Positions 11,811 through 23,999 of a stretch of 64,000 nt of DNA are shown in pieces. The DNA comes from Hexactinellida sp. DTS-2022 (Eukaryota > Porifera > Hexactinellida). The stretch lies in contig JAPNXP010000002.1 in the NCBI GenBank assembly GCA_028753945.1, positions 5,828,001 to 5,892,000 on the forward strand, given 5' to 3'. A program made the translations under genes and the position numbers. The notes under the pieces were generated by a model that was not told the origin of the DNA, searched no databases, and saw nothing but the letters and a program-made list of their open reading frames with translations. Numbering within the stretch: position 1 is the stretch's first letter; every line of letters begins with the position of its first letter.

Positions 11811-13233
11811 GGTTAAATTACCCCACGGGAATGAAATCTCTTGTATTAATCTGTAATTGTTAGAAATAGATCAAGGTACGATACAAAGCAATAAACAAAA
11901 AAGAAAATGTCTCAATATATTATACTTTTTATTTTTTGTCGGTTTCAATATTTGGCTAATACAAATCTCCCATAGGGCGATTTCAAAAAGTGGTGGTCGA
12001 TATTATAGTGTAATTTGGCAATGCGGCCATCAATGTTTGTTATCAGAATCAATATTGAAAGATTATAAGCGTACGGAGTTGGTAGTCGGTTTACATTTTT
12101 GAATTATGACTCTGAAATTATTTTTCAAACATTTTATCAAATATCTCATAAAAAACATGACCTTTTTACTGATTTCTTTAGTTCAAAAGGTCGCAACTTT
12201 TTTTATTTAGGTCAAATCAAAATTCTAAACCAGTCACCTACAGCATATAACGATGATCTATGTGATATATCGCACATAATATGTCTTTAGCTAATAATGA
12301 TCTTGAGATCGACACACTTATCAGGTGGAGTCTGAAGAAATCCCCCTATGGGACTTTTGTATTACCATAAAACTGCACGCCCCATAAAATCGAATTTATT
12401 CAAAATAATTCGATTTCGTTTTCAGTTTCGATATAGCTATAATGTCTTCTATTATATATGTGAAAATTAAACATCTTACTTCAAAACGAAATTTATGTGT
12501 TTTTTTACATGAATCTGCCGTAATTTAAGGTTCAGGTATACTCTACATAATCCCAAAATTTCGATAAAATCCCAAATATTGTAAATCTCGTTTTTATTGC
12601 ATTTTCGGATTGTATTGACACCAATGTGTACTCTCAAGAGATTTCTAAGAGAAATTCCTATTATTCTTCCAGTTTGACACACTTTGGTCACCTCAATCTA
12701 GGTATTATTGATGTAAATTATTTTTTCAAAAGCCTCTATCTCAAAACCAACATTTTCAGTTTTGTGTAATAGGTCATTTTGTCAATTTTGGTCGTAGAAT
12801 CAAAAACTCAACGGTTTCGGAGATATCTCTTAGAGATACAACTTTTCAGTGCTGCGATTTAGCCTAATATGAATAGTTCATCTGTTTTTTTGATTTTGGA
12901 TAAGGAAAATCTTCATTTGAAAATAGACATCACATAAAAGTATTTGAAATCCAGAAAAATCCAGATATTCACAATTCCTGCACTCAAAAGATTTATTACA
13001 TCCAGCTAAACACATTCAATCAATAATATTATTGGTCTTGTTCATCTTTGCTGATTGATCTTCTACCCAATAGTGGTAAAATTAAAAAAAAGATTTTTCC
13101 TCTCTTAGTATATATGCCAATATTATTGTATTTTTGGCATCCTGAAGAAGAAGTATATACGCTGTAAAAAATTGAGTTAAAATGGGTAAATACTTTTGGT
13201 AGAAGTGCTCTAGAGTATACCTGAACCTTAACC
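11811..13233 (+). mobile_element. F1 MITE interrupted by F2
   Basis: The left end GGTTAAATTACCCCACG follows TTAA (11807-11810). The F1 body runs to TAAT at 12524, where an F2 copy is inserted at the TTAA inside the F1 terminal repeat. After F2, the two F1 terminal bases CC (13232-13233) and the outer TTAA (13234-13237) remain. The uninterrupted F1 copies at 25782-26500 and 61635-62350 confirm this reading. The internal frames have no recognisable product. Confidence 0.9.
12529..13227 (+). mobile_element. F2 MITE nested in the F1 terminal repeat
   Basis: The ends GGTTCAGGTATACTC and GAGTATACCTGAACC are perfect inverted repeats inside TTAA (12525-12528 and 13228-13231). At 699 bp it is non-coding. 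Related copies lie at 29890 (split by a hAT element) and 57444 (truncated), both in the opposite orientation. Confidence 0.92.
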
Positions 13234-13363
13234 TTAAAGTAATACACATAAAAACAAACATTATTTAATGAGCTGGCTATTCAGCTATGTAAATACAAAA
13301 TAGAAATACTAATAGTAGTGTTTATTTTCTTAGCAGTAATCCCTCTCGACGTCTCCCGTTCTC

Positions 13364-16300
13364 TTATAAGTGTTTTATTTGGAGATAAACTTCTGCCAAT
13401 TCATGCGGATAATAAACGACTGCGTCTGGGTAGGAAATGTATAATTTTTCTATCCACTTACTCACGATCTTGACACATTGGCCAAATTCAAACTGGTACT
13501 TCCCATGATATATATTTATTATTTGCCAGTAATATCTTTCGGTGGCGACATCGCGTGATATAACTGTACAATTTAGGAGGTCCCTCAGTAGACCCCCCTC
13601 CACATTCCCAGTACTTATATAAAAATGTGCTGGCTCGCGAGGGTTCTTTGGAAATTTCCAACACAACATGTAGATACATGTCAGATAGGTACAGGGAATT
13701 ATCGGTGTTATAACAGCCACTGTCATAAATTCACGATAATTTGAGCACATTGCACAGGCTGGGAAGTTTGTATTAGGTGCACATCTATGTATGTTGCGAG
13801 GGAATTGAGTGTTTAATTTAGCCCTGGCAAGGCGATGGATAGTTAGCGACAAGACTCCAAACATTTGTGGCTGCGGTGGAAGTCTGAAGATCCCTCGCAG
13901 GTATTACCGTCGCCGGGGTGTTCTGGGTGTGGGTTGGATGGGTAGTAGCCTCGTAGGAGGGAACAATTGTAGGCGCATAACTCGGGCAGTTTCGCCAAGC
14001 CCATTTTGCCCATAAGACGAAACTGGGTAACTTTACTTGGGTGTGTACGAGATTTGTGGTCTAGGGGGACACTATAGTGTAAGATCCGTGGCTGCGGTAG
14101 GAAGGCTGGCTTGATATGCGGTTTGATGCTGGCATAAGTTGGCCGGCGGGTTGCATACTTATACTTCACAATGGACTTCCCTTTGGATGGACATGGTGAT
14201 ATTTTTCTTGGTTCAGGGAAATAGTAGATAGCTACAAACTTCTCTATGATTATTTATGGGTTCTTCTCCCTCGAAACAAGGGCGGGTAAGTAATAGGTAA
14301 GTAAATGTTGAAGGGCATCTGCTGGGTAGGTGGCGATTCGGGCAATCCTATGCCCTGCCCCCATGTACGCGTGCGCCATCTGGATCCTTGACGGAAACAA
14401 TTTGGTAGGGGGGACGCACATGGGATATCTTGGGGACTCAGGCTTCTCTTGATGGGACGTATTCCGCATCCTGTGTCAAATTGGCGGGGTATCTGTGATT
14501 TTATCTAAATGCCGAAGTTCTATAAGGGTGGTGTCTATCGGGTAATTTGTTGAGATGTCATCAAAGTATAGGGTTAGTATTCCTCCGGGAGGTGGTTGGT
14601 AACTTCGGAGGAGGTGGCAGGTGACCATGCGCGCTAATTCAGGAGCAAGGGGAAACCCCATGGGTATTCCGATGGGGCCCAAATTGAATATACTTTCACC
14701 ATCGGTCGCGAAAGGATGGCGCACAACAGTTGATATTCCTGACTTTTTCCGGGAAATAAAATTGAAATGCTTCCAGGATGGAGATGTGCGGAGTAGATGG
14801 ATAAAATTTTACCAGGTCGCCGGTGTATATAAAGTCGAGTGAGCCGTATGTTTGCAGCCATGCTAATGTTTCAAAGATATCCTTTGTGAGGTAGGGATTA
14901 TTTTCAATCAGTGCAGCCAGCCATGAATATAACAAACCTCTGGCTTTGGGTCCCAATCATCCAAAATATCCTCCAATAGATATTTAGATAAATCGTCGAT
15001 GTCATCTGGCTCTGCAATACAATTCGCCATAAATATTCAAAAAGGTAAATAGTATTCAACAACAACAAATATTCATATTAAAAATTTATAAACGCGAAAT
15101 TCGTGTTCGGAATACTTGTTAATTAATTATTACATCACGCAAATATTTTGAACATAGACTGGTGATGCTGTTCGCGTGGTTCACTATGGGCAGCAAGAGA
15201 GGCGTCAGGAGTTGTGATGGTATTGAGAAAATGTGTACTTCTTCGGCCCATGTGTGTTGGATAGATTCACGAAATGTCGACTTATTCGACTTCAGTTTAA
15301 AGTACAGTTAGGACATTTGTCGTCACAGGAGCCAACTGTGACGCGTGGATCGGAGTTGATTAGGGAATTTTTAAGTGCTTTTAGTGACATCAAATAGGTA
15401 GATGCCGTGCATGGTCCGGGAGGGGATGCGGCGTCCGCCAGATAATGTTTGTACATCGTCCTGAGATGTAATTTTGGAATGAGAACCATCCCGGGACCCT
15501 TATCGACTCTGAGGAGGGCAAGAACGCCCTTCCTCATCCGCTCTTGCAATATATTGATGAAGCGCGTATATTCTTCCTGAATGATTCTGTTTTTCTTGGT
15601 CTCTAGAGGTGGAGTTCGGTTGAGATTTGATTCTAAGATGTGTTCCCAGGGCGTGAGGAAGGGAGTTTCGCTGGGTTCTCCCTGAAAATCTTGGCCAATA
15701 CATAAGATTTGCTGAGTTATCTGAGCTGTGTCGATTAACCAGCTAGTCCGTCCCTCAGGGTAAGTAAGCGGGTTGGGTAGATCGCTTCTGGTACCGCCCA
15801 ACCTATGTAGGAAGCTGATGCGCTTGTAGGAGGAGTAGATATCGTGGATTGCGGGAACATGTCTTTGATTGGCGGTGTAGATGTAGATGGGAGGCAATTT
15901 ATGCACCCAATGCTGGGGTAAGGGTAGAGGAGGCGTCACTTTGCGCTCTTGGGATGGTGGTGGTTTAGATAAACTCGCCTCTTCCGCCAGTTGTTGTAAA
16001 TGAATGTGCCATTTAGACCTCTCGGTGGGGCTTAAATACGCCTCGCAGATTGTGCAAGAGTGTGTTTGAAACTATCTAGGGGTCTGGTGAGGGGTAGCCC
16101 GAGGTAAGGTGAAAGGGAGGATAGCCAAAAGTGGCGTAGTAGTAAATACTCTGGTGAACATCCGGTGGAGGAGATCCAGGAGGAGTGAAATGATGGATGG
16201 AGAGGATGTGGGTGGCGTAGGCGGGGCCAAAAATAGTGTGCCTGTGTCCATATAGACGCTTGTTTGTGTTGGTGGGTGTCGGAGGCAGCTGTGCCCTTGG

Positions 16301-16523
16301 CAGGGAGGAATTAAAAGGAGTGGACAAGTGTATGGAAGTGTACTGGAGAGAGCATGCGGCTCTTCGGAAGCTGTTGCGGAACGACCACACTGAAAACAAA
16401 TATCGTGTCGTCTACACGCCTCGATGACGGCTTCTTGCAGAGAGTGCAACTCGCTATCTTTAGGCAGTGTGGTGATGGTGGAGTCGGGACTCTGACTGGA
16501 GGGAATATATAATGTAGGCCCAT
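13364..16523 (-). pseudogene. Penelope-like retroelement remnant (reverse transcriptase)
   Basis: Minus-strand fragments carry reverse-transcriptase motifs in order: RVDKGPGMVLIP (about 15480-15515), DLVKFYPSTPH (motif A, about 14795-14825), GIPMGFPLAPELA (motif B, about 14635-14680), LYFDDI (motif C, about 14555-14575), then a thumb-like stretch with MGAGHRIARIA (about 14330-14365). Upstream are cysteine-rich pieces: HDICFQCG (about 16390-16415) and CTIC..HIH (about 15995-16050). Motif spacing and wording fit Penelope-like elements better than LINEs or LTR elements. I see no GIY-YIG endonuclease. The 166-residue frame at 13364-13864 is unassigned and may be its C-terminal part. The unit is clearly GC-richer than its flanks, with an AT-rich intrusion at about 15010-15290, and many frame breaks make it non-functional. 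Confidence 0.65.
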
Positions 16524-16988
16524 GTCTGTATTTATTGCAGGTAAGTATTAAATATTATAGTACGGAAAAAATTATGAGTCCACCGGTCGCTTCGCGGCCG
16601 ATGTAAGTAGTCATCAACAACCTAATTGCATTTTGTTTAAATAAATAAATTGGTAAAGTTCAAATTTCACCGTAAATTTACGCGAGTAACAATGAATACA
16701 TATTTCAAATTTGCAAATCTCATATAAATTATTTCTATAATGATATCTGTTGTTGATTATATAAAAGGAGCAAAAAATGCAGATTAAATTCCATTTGCTG
16801 TATTGTCTGTGGCAAATAATTAACCAACGGTTTGGTAGTTTGCTTTGCAACATCAAATCTTTAAGTTAATACCTTGATGTTCTTTAGAATTCACATCAGT
16901 CAACCTTGGATGAACATAGTTTTCAAGAGCCATCTTTCTTAGACCAAAATTTACATATTTTCATGACCCTTATTCTAAGTTTCCACCA
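16524..16988. other. Mostly AT-rich, one CGCTTCGCG hairpin
   Basis: CCGGTCGCTTCGCGGCCGAT at about 16580-16599 is a small GC-rich inverted repeat like those at 24.0-24.5 kb. I see no gene in the rest. Confidence 0.45.
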
Positions 16989-17766
16989 ATGACTAGTGAT
17001 AGCTATGAAGAAGAGATTTCAATACCACCTCCAGAAGGTATTTTAGTGTTTACAGAACATGCAAGTCTTCATGCGAGGAATAGTTTGACTCCTTACTTAG
17101 GTTCCACTTCAGAATCACATTTTCCAATTCAAGATAGTCCAAATCCCGTGAAGGATTGCATCGCTTGTGGTTGCTAAACGACCGCGGCACATAAGTGTCC
17201 TGGGTATAATAAATTAATTCATGCAATTTGTGGGAGGCTAGTTGGTAAAAAGGCTATGTAAGCAATGTGTGGTGTGCTGCGTGCGACCTATGAGCTAAAA
17301 ATGAAAAGAGCACTACGTTGCGCTTAAATATTAGACGCTCACAAGAGAACTGTCACCAAAGAATATTAAATGCCAGCGAAAAAGGTTCCAACCAGCTGAA
17401 ATTGGGATAACTTTATTATCCAATTTCGAAGCCTGACAAACTATCAACAATTGGTCCTAGTAACATTTTTAGCTGTATTACCGGCGAAGTTTACGATATA
17501 TATACTATCGGTACCTTAGAAGGGGAAAATATCAATAGGTTACAGTCGAGACTAGTTAGAAATATCCACAGGTAACCTTCTAGCTCCATCAATGATTCCT
17601 CCACAACAAATAACTCAGACGGCTGTAATGCAATGAAACTCGCTTGGAATAGGGCCAAATGCATGGAAATGTAAGAAATGTAACACAACGCGATGTCCTT
17701 GAAGAAAACATTCTAGACACTGCACAACCAAATGTCATAATGGTAAATCTTGTTTAAATAAACAGT
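16989..17766 (+). pseudogene. C-terminal remnant like KRBA2/integrase-type transposon proteins
   Basis: The frame at 16989-17177 gives an acidic N-terminal part and a finger-like stretch (CIACGC, then, past a stop, AAHKCPGYNKLIHAICG). Further on, in shifted frames, come GEVYDIYTIGTLEG and NRLQSRLVRNIH (about 17480-17570), SLGIGP, KCKKCNTTRC and CTTKCHNGKSCLNKQ (about 17640-17766). As I know them, KRAB-A-domain-2-like proteins with a Ginger/gypsy-type integrase end with this order: a finger, an SH3-like Y.IGT..G..LYSR stretch and a CXC-like cysteine block. The integrase core is not seen. Several stops and shifts make it a relic. Confidence 0.45.
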
Positions 17767-18289
17767 TAACCATCCATAACATTGAAAATTAGTTAAGGTA
17801 TAGAATTGCAATATTAGTATTTCCATTATAATTAGTTATTAATAGGTTGCTGAAAATAATTAGTAGTAACTCAATTAATTAAATTGATTACAACATTTAT
17901 AAGTTATAATTTATTTTGCATGTATATCAGGATTCTGATTCAGTAGGAATGGAAACAAATTCAGGAATGGAAACCAATCTTGGATTTGATAAACACCGGT
18001 GTCGCAGGGTATTCCTATTAATTAACCTAATTTTTAAGATGACTTTTTAGCTTAACTTACTAATTCAAATAATCCATATAATAATCTTTTAGATATGGTA
18101 TGAACAGAATAAATTCTTTGTAATATTTGTTGAATGTACAACTTATATACAATTTGTAACCTTGTTAAAGTAATCAAAGAGCTTTGTAGGTAATAATATC
18201 ATTAGAAATTTACAATATAAGATTCTAAAATCAAGTGAAATTAAAACATTTATTGTCAAGTAACCACAACATTTGTTTAGTGGTAAGCT
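17767..18289. other. AT-rich stretch, no gene seen
   Basis: No supported feature before the GC-richer repeat at 18290. Confidence 0.4.
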
Positions 18290-18425
18290 TGTTTGTACAC
18301 TGGTGTACGTGCACGCACACCAATAAGTTGGTGTACTTGCAGGTACACTGGTGAAGTGCACGCATACCAACGAGTTGGTCTGCTTACAGGTACACCGGTG
18401 TACGTGTACACACACCAAACTTGCT
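18290..18425. repeat. Tandem repeat of about 63-66 bp, two units
   Basis: Two diverged units, each with TGGTGTACNTGCA.G-type palindromes (GTACACTGGTGTAC, GTACACCGGTGTAC). They create a Cys-rich minus-strand reading frame (18143-18430) that I regard as a by-product of the repeat. Confidence 0.6.
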
Positions 18426-18451
18426 TCCACACTGCAACATATATTCTATAA

Positions 18452-18950
18452 CGGTGTCCACGCAAGCAATATTTTCATTCCTATGGAGATATTCTAATGT
18501 GCATTTCCTGATCCTGTGGTCTGCAATTGAAAATATAGCTTAGAAATATTGTAATTTCATTGTGAAAGTAAATTATTTGCATGAAGATTGATTATTTTAA
18601 AAATAAAATTATTGCGTCTATCCTATATAACAGCGTAAAGAAAAATTACCTAACTTGCTTATACTTGTTCTAGAATGTTCTAATTCACTACAGTGCTTCA
18701 ACTATATTTAATGATATTGTTCTACGTCGCAGATTTGTCATTTTTTGCTTCTCTGTGCCAATTATTATTAGTGAAGGCTCCGGCGACCGAAAAAGTTTCT
18801 ATTTTCCGAAATCTGAACTCATTTGACTCATTAACTCACAGAATAGTGCAGAATTATGTTAATTGAACTGACGAACTTTAGGGTGAGTATCAAATATTGT
18901 GTTAGAAATTTTCAAAACTTTATCTCTTATATGCTTGACACAAGATTTCG
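18452..18950 (+). mobile_element. F3 element, copy C (5' part only)
   Basis: It begins CGGTGTCCACGC after ATAA, the counterpart of the TTAA|CGGTGTCC starts at 22909 and 30452. It matches those copies through the heat-shock element, the GAAGGCTCCGG..CCGAAAAAG segment and the splice donor. No right half or right terminus was found, so the copy is truncated near 18950. Confidence 0.7.
18667..18888 (+). promoter_or_regulatory. Heat-shock element, TATA-like box and splice donor of F3 copy C
   Basis: GTTCTAGAATGTTCT lies at 18667-18681. A TATA-like ACTATATTTA lies at about 18700-18710. A strong donor AGG|GTGAGT has its GT at 18883. Between them is a frame corresponding to the small ORF of copy B (KAP..EKV) but with GTG in place of ATG. 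Confidence 0.55.
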
Positions 18951-20515
18951 GCAATGTTACCTGATTTTTCCCAAAGATTATTCTTAGAAAAATTCGATCA
19001 AAGTTTACCCTTTAGAACTAAATATATGAAGAGGGAAATGAGAATATCGTGCGGGACGAATAGTGGTGATTATAAGACCATAACTTTATTTTTACCCTCC
19101 ACATTGCCTCCAAATTATTTTTTCTTCCTGGGACCAGTATACCCTGGTGTGGGGGTTTGCCAAGTCATTATCCTGGATCGGAATAGGCATTTTATCCTCT
19201 GTACCCCGGGTTTTCACGGTCTTTCAGAACTTATATCAAAATATATGTCCCTATTTTATTCTCGTGGGTAAAAAGTACAAATCTAAGTGATTACTGGAAA
19301 GAACCCTGGACACAAATATCATATATTACTGTAGTGTTCAAGGTAGCCGAGTTAAATTGGGTCAGGAATGAGTTAGTATACCGGTTTAGTACCGGAAGTC
19401 CCTATTTCATAGTCCTAAATAATCAATGACAAGTCAATGGACCATGAATGCTATAGATTAGAATCTTTGATAATCTGTCGGACTTTACTTGCTTATACCG
19501 TTAACTCTACAGTGTATACTATTGTTATACCCATGCTTATGAAATAGGATACCGTTTCCGAGTAATCCGTTATCTAACTCAGCTTATTTCATAGACGATA
19601 AATAAACTTTATACTGAAATTCTATTTTATACTTATAAACACAAACATGAATTCTATAAACTCTCACAATGAATTCATAGACCTACATTTTCTACAGAAG
19701 TAATGTTCTGGTAGTTGTCTTTAATTCTTGATCCCTTCACAGCTATAGTGATACCAATCTTCACACTGATGACAACAGACCCACAGGTGTTACTTACTCC
19801 TGGTATTAATCGGGGATTCCCTCTGATGGCATTTGGCGCACACGCTGTCGGATTCGTTGCCGCTGGATTGCAGTCCCGAACCAAACTTGCCCGAAGAATA
19901 GATCACCTTTTTGCGACGCTTTCGTGACGAATCAGCTAATTTTGTATGGGCGATAATGTTCCTTCTCCGACGTTTGTGAGTCTCGATGATCCTGCGAGAC
20001 CTGGGCCCGTTTTCACTAAGATTACTTAGTACTAAAGTACAACAATTTTTCTTATTGAATACGACTTAAGTATGTACTTAACGGGTTGTGGATAATTTGA
20101 GATATATAATTTGGTCATTGAAGCCGATAATAGGTGAAATGAATGAAATTAAGCATGGCTTTTCAACAATAAGTGTGCCCAGACGTGGGAGATGCCCGTA
20201 CCTGAGAAATCCAGATCTCGGAGGTTTGAATGTAGAATTTCTATAATTATCACAACCTGAAACAATAGAATTAGATCTAACATTTGTACTAAATCATAAG
20301 TGTGAGAACCAACTAGGCACACCAATTAGGGCAGAAACTAAGCACAAAGTTTAAATTCGGGTATAATTTAAGCCTATATCCCTAAGGTAATTTATATCAA
20401 GATAACTAACAAATATTTGATGGCATCAGATATAAATAGCAATTAGGTTTCATAATTCCTTAAAAAGAAGGAAACAAATAAAGAAACAGATTATGATTAG
20501 GAGGAATTGATTGCA
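18951..20515. other. No supported gene
   Basis: Frames at 18954-19271 (+, 105 residues) and 19675-19927 (both strands) are somewhat GC-richer than the surroundings. I recognise no family in them, and the two strands at 19.7-19.9 kb are open together, which argues for chance. The rest is AT-rich. Confidence 0.35.
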
Positions 20516-20517
20516 TA

Positions 20518-20640
20518 TACCTAAAGTTCATATTTAGTGTGGTTTGTGCAAACTCGATGAGCAAATGCAATCAATGAAGTTGACAGTTAATCAAGGAGAA
20601 ATTCGGGATAGTTAAATGAATAAGAACTTAAACATCAATC
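20518..20640 (+). repeat. Direct repeat, copy 1 of 2 (about 120 bp)
   Basis: It starts CCTAAAGTTCATATTTA and shares GCAATCAATGA and AATCAAG.AGAAAT.. with the segment at 21252-21375 in the same orientation, about 735 bp away. The copies are diverged. No terminal structure was found. Confidence 0.5.
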
Positions 20641-21251
20641 TCAATATAATTACATAACTAAAGGATATGCATAAAAGTGAAGAAGTATCCTAATAAAAGG
20701 CATGATACATCAATCAAACGGAATAGCAATTATTTCAGTGAACAATGGATTAAAATTATAACAACAGCAAACATAAATAAAAGTACATACCGAGTAGAAT
20801 AGAGCATCACACTCTGTTTTTGAATCCAGGGCGAATCTATGTCAGAATTGTGGAGAAACGCTTAGTTTGTTCATTTAATTGATTTTGGAATTTTAGAAAG
20901 GTAAATGAATAAGCGGCGTATCGGCAAATATAATAATGGAGACCAATAAAGTGCATTATGTGAGTGGACATATTTTGAAGAGCGAGTCATTATAAATGAG
21001 GATCATGGGATCACATTAAATGGGACAACTAATGAGAAAAAGAAACAAACATCCTAAGATAAACATACAAATAGATACGTATAGTTAATGTATAGAATGA
21101 GTTAATCCGAGATTGGAACAGTGTCCAGAGTTAATTGACAATTTACATTGAATTTGTAATGAAATACACACAGAAAATGTCTGCTGAAACGAAAGTGAAG
21201 TTCAAAGCAAAATTGGTTTAGATCGTGTAGGGGGACAAAAATAGCGTGCCT

Positions 21252-21375
21252 GAAAACCTAAAGTTCATATTTACAGTATTCGTACTATCACGAGGAGGAA
21301 ATGTAATCAATGAGAATGCCAAAAGTCAATCAAGAGGAATTTCAGGCTCGTGAATGAATAAAAATGATGCTCAAT
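21252..21375 (+). repeat. Direct repeat, copy 2 of 2
   Basis: Second copy of the repeat at 20518-20640, beginning CCTAAAGTTCATATTTA. It ends immediately before the hAT fragment at 21374. Confidence 0.5.
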
Positions 21376-21712
21376 GGAAATTAATAAAGATTTCAGGGAT
21401 GCAAGGGTGAAGATTAAAGGTCAATATTCTATGCATGTAGATTATCTCAGTAAGACTATTTACAACGAATTAATTTCATTGATGGCATCTGAAGTGCGGA
21501 GGAGAATAGGCGAAGAAGTAAAAAGTAGTCTATTCTATTCATTATTAATGGACGAGTCCAAAGATAATAGCGGACATGAGCAACTTAGTTTCTGTATTCG
21601 ATATAGTTATGGGTCCGTGCCCAATGAGAGATTTCTAGGATTTTCACATATTACAGAATTTGATGCCTTAAGAAATCATGATTCACCTTCGGGAGAATTT
21701 CTTGTATTTTAA
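21374..21712 (+). pseudogene. hAT transposase fragment (DUF4371 / ZMYM1-like)
   Basis: A 112-residue frame contains YNELISLMASEVRRRIGEEV, then LLMDESKDNSGHEQL and FCIRY, then ERFLGF. In hAT transposases of the ZMYM1-like kind this is the region around the first catalytic aspartate (D.T/S.D.S..EQL). N-terminal finger, middle and C-terminal dimerisation parts are missing. The next frame (21751-21942) may be a decayed continuation but has no clear motif. It is a dead fragment of a nuclear DNA-cutting enzyme. Confidence 0.65.
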
Positions 21713-22908
21713 ATGTTGACATTATCAATTAAGGAAACGCAAAGTTATTTATGGCCAGTTTCTATTGTACCTATGTCAATACAAAGTTATTCAGAACACT
21801 CCAATTTTCTAATGGGCTTGACTGGAAGCGCATAGAAAATGATTTAGAATTTGCTCTGGAAGATTCTATGGCATATTCTTGTCAGTATGAATCAAAACGT
21901 CGTAATGCAACCTCTGCAGGAGCAGAAATAGACCATCTATAAGTCCGTCAAATTCTATCATAATCCTTGGCAAATTTGGATAAAGACCTATTATAATGAC
22001 TCTAAATAGTTGAGATACTTAAATTCATAATTCTGCAAATTTTAATCAATTGACCATATATGGTTATCTGGATGCGCCACTATTGATGTCGGATCAATTA
22101 TTTAACTCACGAATGAGAAGTCGTTGCGTCTAGATCAAACCATGTAACGATGTCAATTTAACAAGACAAATTCACTGGGCAACAAATTGGGATTACATAC
22201 CAAGAAGTTTATATTCTATGTTTAGTATACCATATATGGAAGTGTCATGTGACACAATTTGATGACGTAAGCAAAATAAAATCTTCGTTAGAGCTTAGTT
22301 CTAACTTCCGGACACTAATAGCGACTGATTTTCGACTTCTTTACCAGGATTACGAGTATATAACAAAGGAATTTATACCCGTTATATATGACCGGTGCCA
22401 CGTTGTTTACGGATTTGGGACGTTTCAACTTTCCTGACAAGAATTTACTATAGAATCTTCTAGAAAGATTTTTGATAACTTTTATGGGCTTCCAGCCATG
22501 GGGTGTAAAATTGGAGTTTTCTGGGTAACTTTGTAGAGACGTGCAATTGAAAGTGGACATATATATATTTGCGTCTCCTTAACTCTTTTTGTGTGTAATC
22601 TTGCTATATTATAGTACATTCTCATCTATAATGATTAGAATTAGACACCTCATTTTGCTATTGGGGTTTTTGAAATATAGCTGAGGAGTACATAAACTGT
22701 TTGTTCAGTAAATTATTAACGAAATTACTTATATAGAGCTCAGCTCTAGTAGAGTTCAGTTTTTCACTATGTGTATTCAGGCACTGATTAAGGTCAGTTA
22801 TTTTCCAGAATATGAAATTGACCTTTAGAAAGTAAGCCTGGGCTTTTAGTATGGGAGAAAATCTGAACTCTACAAAGCTCAGCTCTATATAAGGATTCTC
22901 ATTATTAA
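21713..22908. other. Non-coding; contains one copy of the F3/F5 shared module
   Basis: At about 22225-22350 there is CCATATATGG, then TGTCA, a GATGACG segment and TTAGAGCTTAGTTCTAA, in the order seen in the F3 right half and in F5. Further AGAGCTCAGCTCT-like palindromes lie near 22735 and 22880. No gene or element boundary could be defined. Confidence 0.45.
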
Positions 22909-23985
22909 CGGTGTCCTTAACATGACTCTAATTTTTTCATATGTTGCTATGCTAATCTCTTGTTATTTAGCTCTTCTTACCCGTTCTCTGGCATTAACTT
23001 TTGTGGTAAAACATATGTAATTTCATTCTGAAAGTAAATTCTTGGTAGAGGAAACATTATTTTAAAAACAGAATAAGAGCTTCTATCCTATATAACACAT
23101 TTTATATGGATTCTATAAGCAAATAAACTTGTTCTAGAATGTTCTAATTCACAACAGAGCTTCTATTATACCTGTTGAAAAAGGTTAACGTACCCGATTG
23201 GTGATTAATAACTTCTACGATTCGTATTTAATTACACATCGTCCGGGCACACATTTTGTTGATAAATTTAAGATTTATTCGGTAATTGCATACTATTCTG
23301 GTGATAATTCATTTTAGATGAAAATACTATTTGCACATTTGAGAGTAATCATCATATATTGTGTAATAAGATTTTTAACCTTAAACTATCTTAATTTTGT
23401 CACAATCAATTTCCGTAGCCCCCTGTCCGCGGTATTGACATCATATTGAGAAAAACGCGATAAAGAGCTCCCCACACGTTTCAAAATATTATGTAATATT
23501 AGATAACATTGCCATCCAACTTGAACTAGATCAATCATGTGACCAGGAAGTTAGAACTAAGCTCTAGTCTTGTATTAAATTTCTAAGTTTATGGTCACAT
23601 CACTGGAATCACACCACGATATGTATATGGGCGTGCGAATTTATAGAATTGAAGCGATTTGGAATATGGTCTCAATTGTTCTTCCAATGAGTTTGTTATG
23701 GGATATTGATGTGATTATATGGTTAGAGCTAAGATCTAGAGTCTATACTTTAGGAGAGAGTAAATTTGCTGCGTCATCAAAAATTTGCACATTACATGCC
23801 CATATATGGATCATTTTGAAAACGGTGCGTGTTAGGATCACAAAATGTATTTTTGAAGTATAGGAAGTCGGGTATTGAGTGCATTTTGAGACGTATAGTT
23901 TGATTCTAGCACTTCGGGTGTATGAGATGAAAAATTGACAAGAAAAACGTACCCTCGAATGAGATTATAGGCCATAAAGTTTAAA
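22909..23985 (+). mobile_element. F3 element, copy D
   Basis: It begins CGGTGTCCTTAAC after TTAA (22905-22908). The heat-shock element is at 23131-23145, and the right-half module follows (23515-23975: TTAGAACTAAGCTCTAG, TAGAGCTAAGATCTAGAG, CATTACATGCCCATATATGG). It is recognisable to about 23985, where the sequence changes to the GC-rich hairpin cluster; the expected right terminus is not found. Confidence 0.7.
23131..23145 (+). promoter_or_regulatory. Heat-shock element in F3 copy D
   Basis: GTTCTAGAATGTTCT, identical to the other F3 sites. The downstream TATA position is decayed (TATTATACC), and the donor site is not clearly preserved (GAGAGTAATC near 23340). Confidence 0.5.
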
Positions 23986-23999
23986 ATTTAACATACGAG

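Noticed and set aside
18143..18465. Cys-rich minus-strand frames as a small secreted protein
   Set aside because: They arise from a two-unit tandem repeat with palindromes; the Cys pattern follows the repeat and is open in two frames.
19675..19927. Coding region on either strand
   Set aside because: Both strands are open, with no recognisable motif; likely chance in a slightly GC-richer patch.
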